Shown: positions 5,158-5,884 of the stretch, piece after piece
Numbering within the stretch: the stretch's first letter is position 1
How the letters are laid out: each line of letters starts with the position of its first letter
NCBI GenBank assembly: GCA_934409175.1
Contig: CAKRVX010000108.1
Location: forward strand, 1-5,884
From: an uncultured Blautia sp.
GTDB taxonomy: Bacteria; Bacillota; Clostridia; Lachnospirales; Lachnospiraceae
Length of the DNA: 5,884 bases
Reading direction: 5' to 3'
Position numbers and translations under genes: made by a program
The notes under the pieces: generated by a model
Seen by the model: only the letters and a program-made list of their open reading frames with translations
What the model was told of the DNA's origin: nothing
The model's database searches: none

Positions 5158-5884
5158 ATGAAAAAAAAATGGGGAATGATTCTGGTATTACTGTGCAGCT
5201 TTATATTGGCTATAAATGTTTGGGCTGACGATGGGGGAAGCCAGAGCCCGGAATATGCTACTGATTATTATATGATAGTGCAGAGTCCGGACGGAGGAGT
5301 GGATATTTATTCAGAAGCAGATCCGGAAAGTAATAAGCTGAATGATGAACAGATTGTAAATGGAACGGCAATTCATATTAAGGGAGAGAAAACAGGTACA
5401 GATGATCATAAATGGGGATACACACAATATCACGGAATGAATGGTTATGTACCTATGAACGATCTGAATCCTACAACCAGAAGTAAGGCAGTTGAATCGG
5501 AATGTAAAACATTTGGCAGTAAAGAAGCTGACTTTGATGTGAAAGTTCACAGTGATGATGGAAGTGCAGAACTTTACAATGGTCCAGGTGAGAAATTTGA
5601 TAAGGTTTCCGGTACAGATGGGATAGAAAATGGGACTTCTGTGCATATTTCACAGAGGGTACAGGGGGAAGATGGAAGTAGTTGGGGAAAGGCCGATACA
5701 GATCCTGAAGGATGGTTGAATCTGGATCGTGATACAGATTACAAGTCAGGTGAGAAAAATACAGTAACACCAACACCTACAGCTGAAGTAACAGTAACAC
5801 CAACCCCCACAGCTGAAGTAACAGTAACACCAACCCCCACAGCTGAAGTAACAGTAACACCAACCCCCACAGCTGAAGTAACAG
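5158..5884 (+). CDS. Exported SH3-like repeat protein with Thr-Pro-rich repeat linker, 3' end outside window
   Basis: An open frame of 242 codons that continues past the window edge. ATG 5158 has AAGGA at 5146-5150, seven bases upstream. Residues 1-23 are a signal peptide (MKKKWG..., cut after VWA). Two related modules follow, about 37-104 and 125-192; each has a DGG/DDGS-x-x-x-Y turn near its start (VDIYSEAD; AELYNGPGEKFDKV), an NGT-x-xHI strand and a late WG...GY/GW element. This pattern resembles bacterial SH3 (SH3b) domains, which often bind cell wall or mediate contacts. From residue 202 the protein becomes a repeat of VTVTPTPTAE, typical of linkers in clostridial surface proteins, so a further domain or anchor probably lies beyond the window. 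Domain assignment is by eye. It likely shares the protease promoter and may act with it at the cell surface. Confidence 0.85.
   Translation, partial: MKKKWGMILVLLCSFILAINVWADDGGSQSPEYATDYYMIVQSPDGGVDIYSEADPESNKLNDEQIVNGTAIHIKGEKTGTDDHKWGYTQYHGMNGYVPMNDLNPTTRSKAVESECKTFGSKEADFDVKVHSDDGSAELYNGPGEKFDKVSGTDGIENGTSVHISQRVQGEDGSSWGKADTDPEGWLNLDRDTDYKSGEKNTVTPTPTAEVTVTPTPTAEVTVTPTPTAEVTVTPTPTAEVT
5161..5169 (+). repeat. A9 homopolymer in codons 2-4
   Basis: Nine consecutive A residues directly after the ATG encode Lys-Lys-Lys of the signal peptide. Such tracts are prone to slippage, and a one-base change would abolish the protein. Confidence 0.9.
5761..5884 (+). repeat. 30-base in-frame tandem repeat, at least 4 copies, continues past the edge
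   Basis: Units start at 5761, 5791, 5821 and 5851, with four bases of a fifth at 5881. Copies two to four are identical at the base level; copy one differs at two positions. Each unit encodes TVTPTPTAEV (equivalently VTVTPTPTAE). As 30 is a multiple of three, changes in copy number would lengthen or shorten the linker without breaking the frame. Confidence 0.97.

Noticed and set aside
5158..5226. Lipoprotein signal in the SH3-like protein (Cys13)
   Set aside because: The residues before the cysteine (VLL) do not fit a lipobox, and a normal signal-peptidase site (VWA) follows at residue 23.
5311..5646. Minus-strand open frame opposite the SH3-like gene
   Set aside because: The + strand frame has a ribosome site, signal peptide and repeat modules; the minus frame is rich in improbable Cys/Ile/Phe runs.
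5761..5884. Regular 30-base repeats as a CRISPR array
   Set aside because: The repeats are directly contiguous with no unique spacers, and they are in frame within a protein gene.

Overview
The window looks like chromosome of a low-GC Gram-positive gut-type anaerobe. A Lachnospiraceae-like member of the Clostridia is my best guess. The grounds are AT-rich codon use, strong GGAGG-type ribosome sites, intrinsic terminators, a cobalamin riboswitch, and a secreted papain-like protease with a lectin-like domain, a combination familiar in that group. All genes I can support lie on the + strand.

Left part (1-632). The window opens inside a cobalamin (B12) riboswitch, with the conserved B12 box at 47-61, followed by an intrinsic terminator (134-165). 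A 176-base leader follows. It holds a second long hairpin (212-288) and a possible alternative fold that would cover the ribosome site of the next gene. That gene (342-632) encodes a 96-residue protein with eight cysteines that matches the cysteine-rich small domain family (zf-like, PF04071), a family linked to cobalamin biosynthesis.

Middle (636-2791). A complete RecQ DNA helicase gene follows closely, with helicase, zinc/RQC and HRDC regions. With no terminator or good promoter between the two genes, recQ may be read from the B12-controlled transcript. Between recQ and the next gene lie 388 bases without a convincing protein gene. They contain a good sigma-A-type promoter (2555-2583) and a strong hairpin terminator (2751-2791) about 200 bases later. 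This is the layout of a small-RNA gene and is the most interesting unexplained part of the window.

Right part (2792-5884). A near-consensus promoter (2839-2867), flanked and overlapped by AGTAT/ATACT inverted repeats, drives a two-gene unit for exported proteins. The first gene encodes a 743-residue secreted C1A (papain-like) cysteine protease with an acidic N-terminal region, a lectin-like domain and two fibronectin type III-like repeats. The second, starting 24 bases later, encodes an exported protein with two SH3-like repeats and a Val-Thr-Pro-rich linker built from perfect 30-base tandem repeats; it runs off the window. The pair probably acts outside the cell or at the cell wall. I see no mobile element, tRNA, rRNA or CRISPR array.
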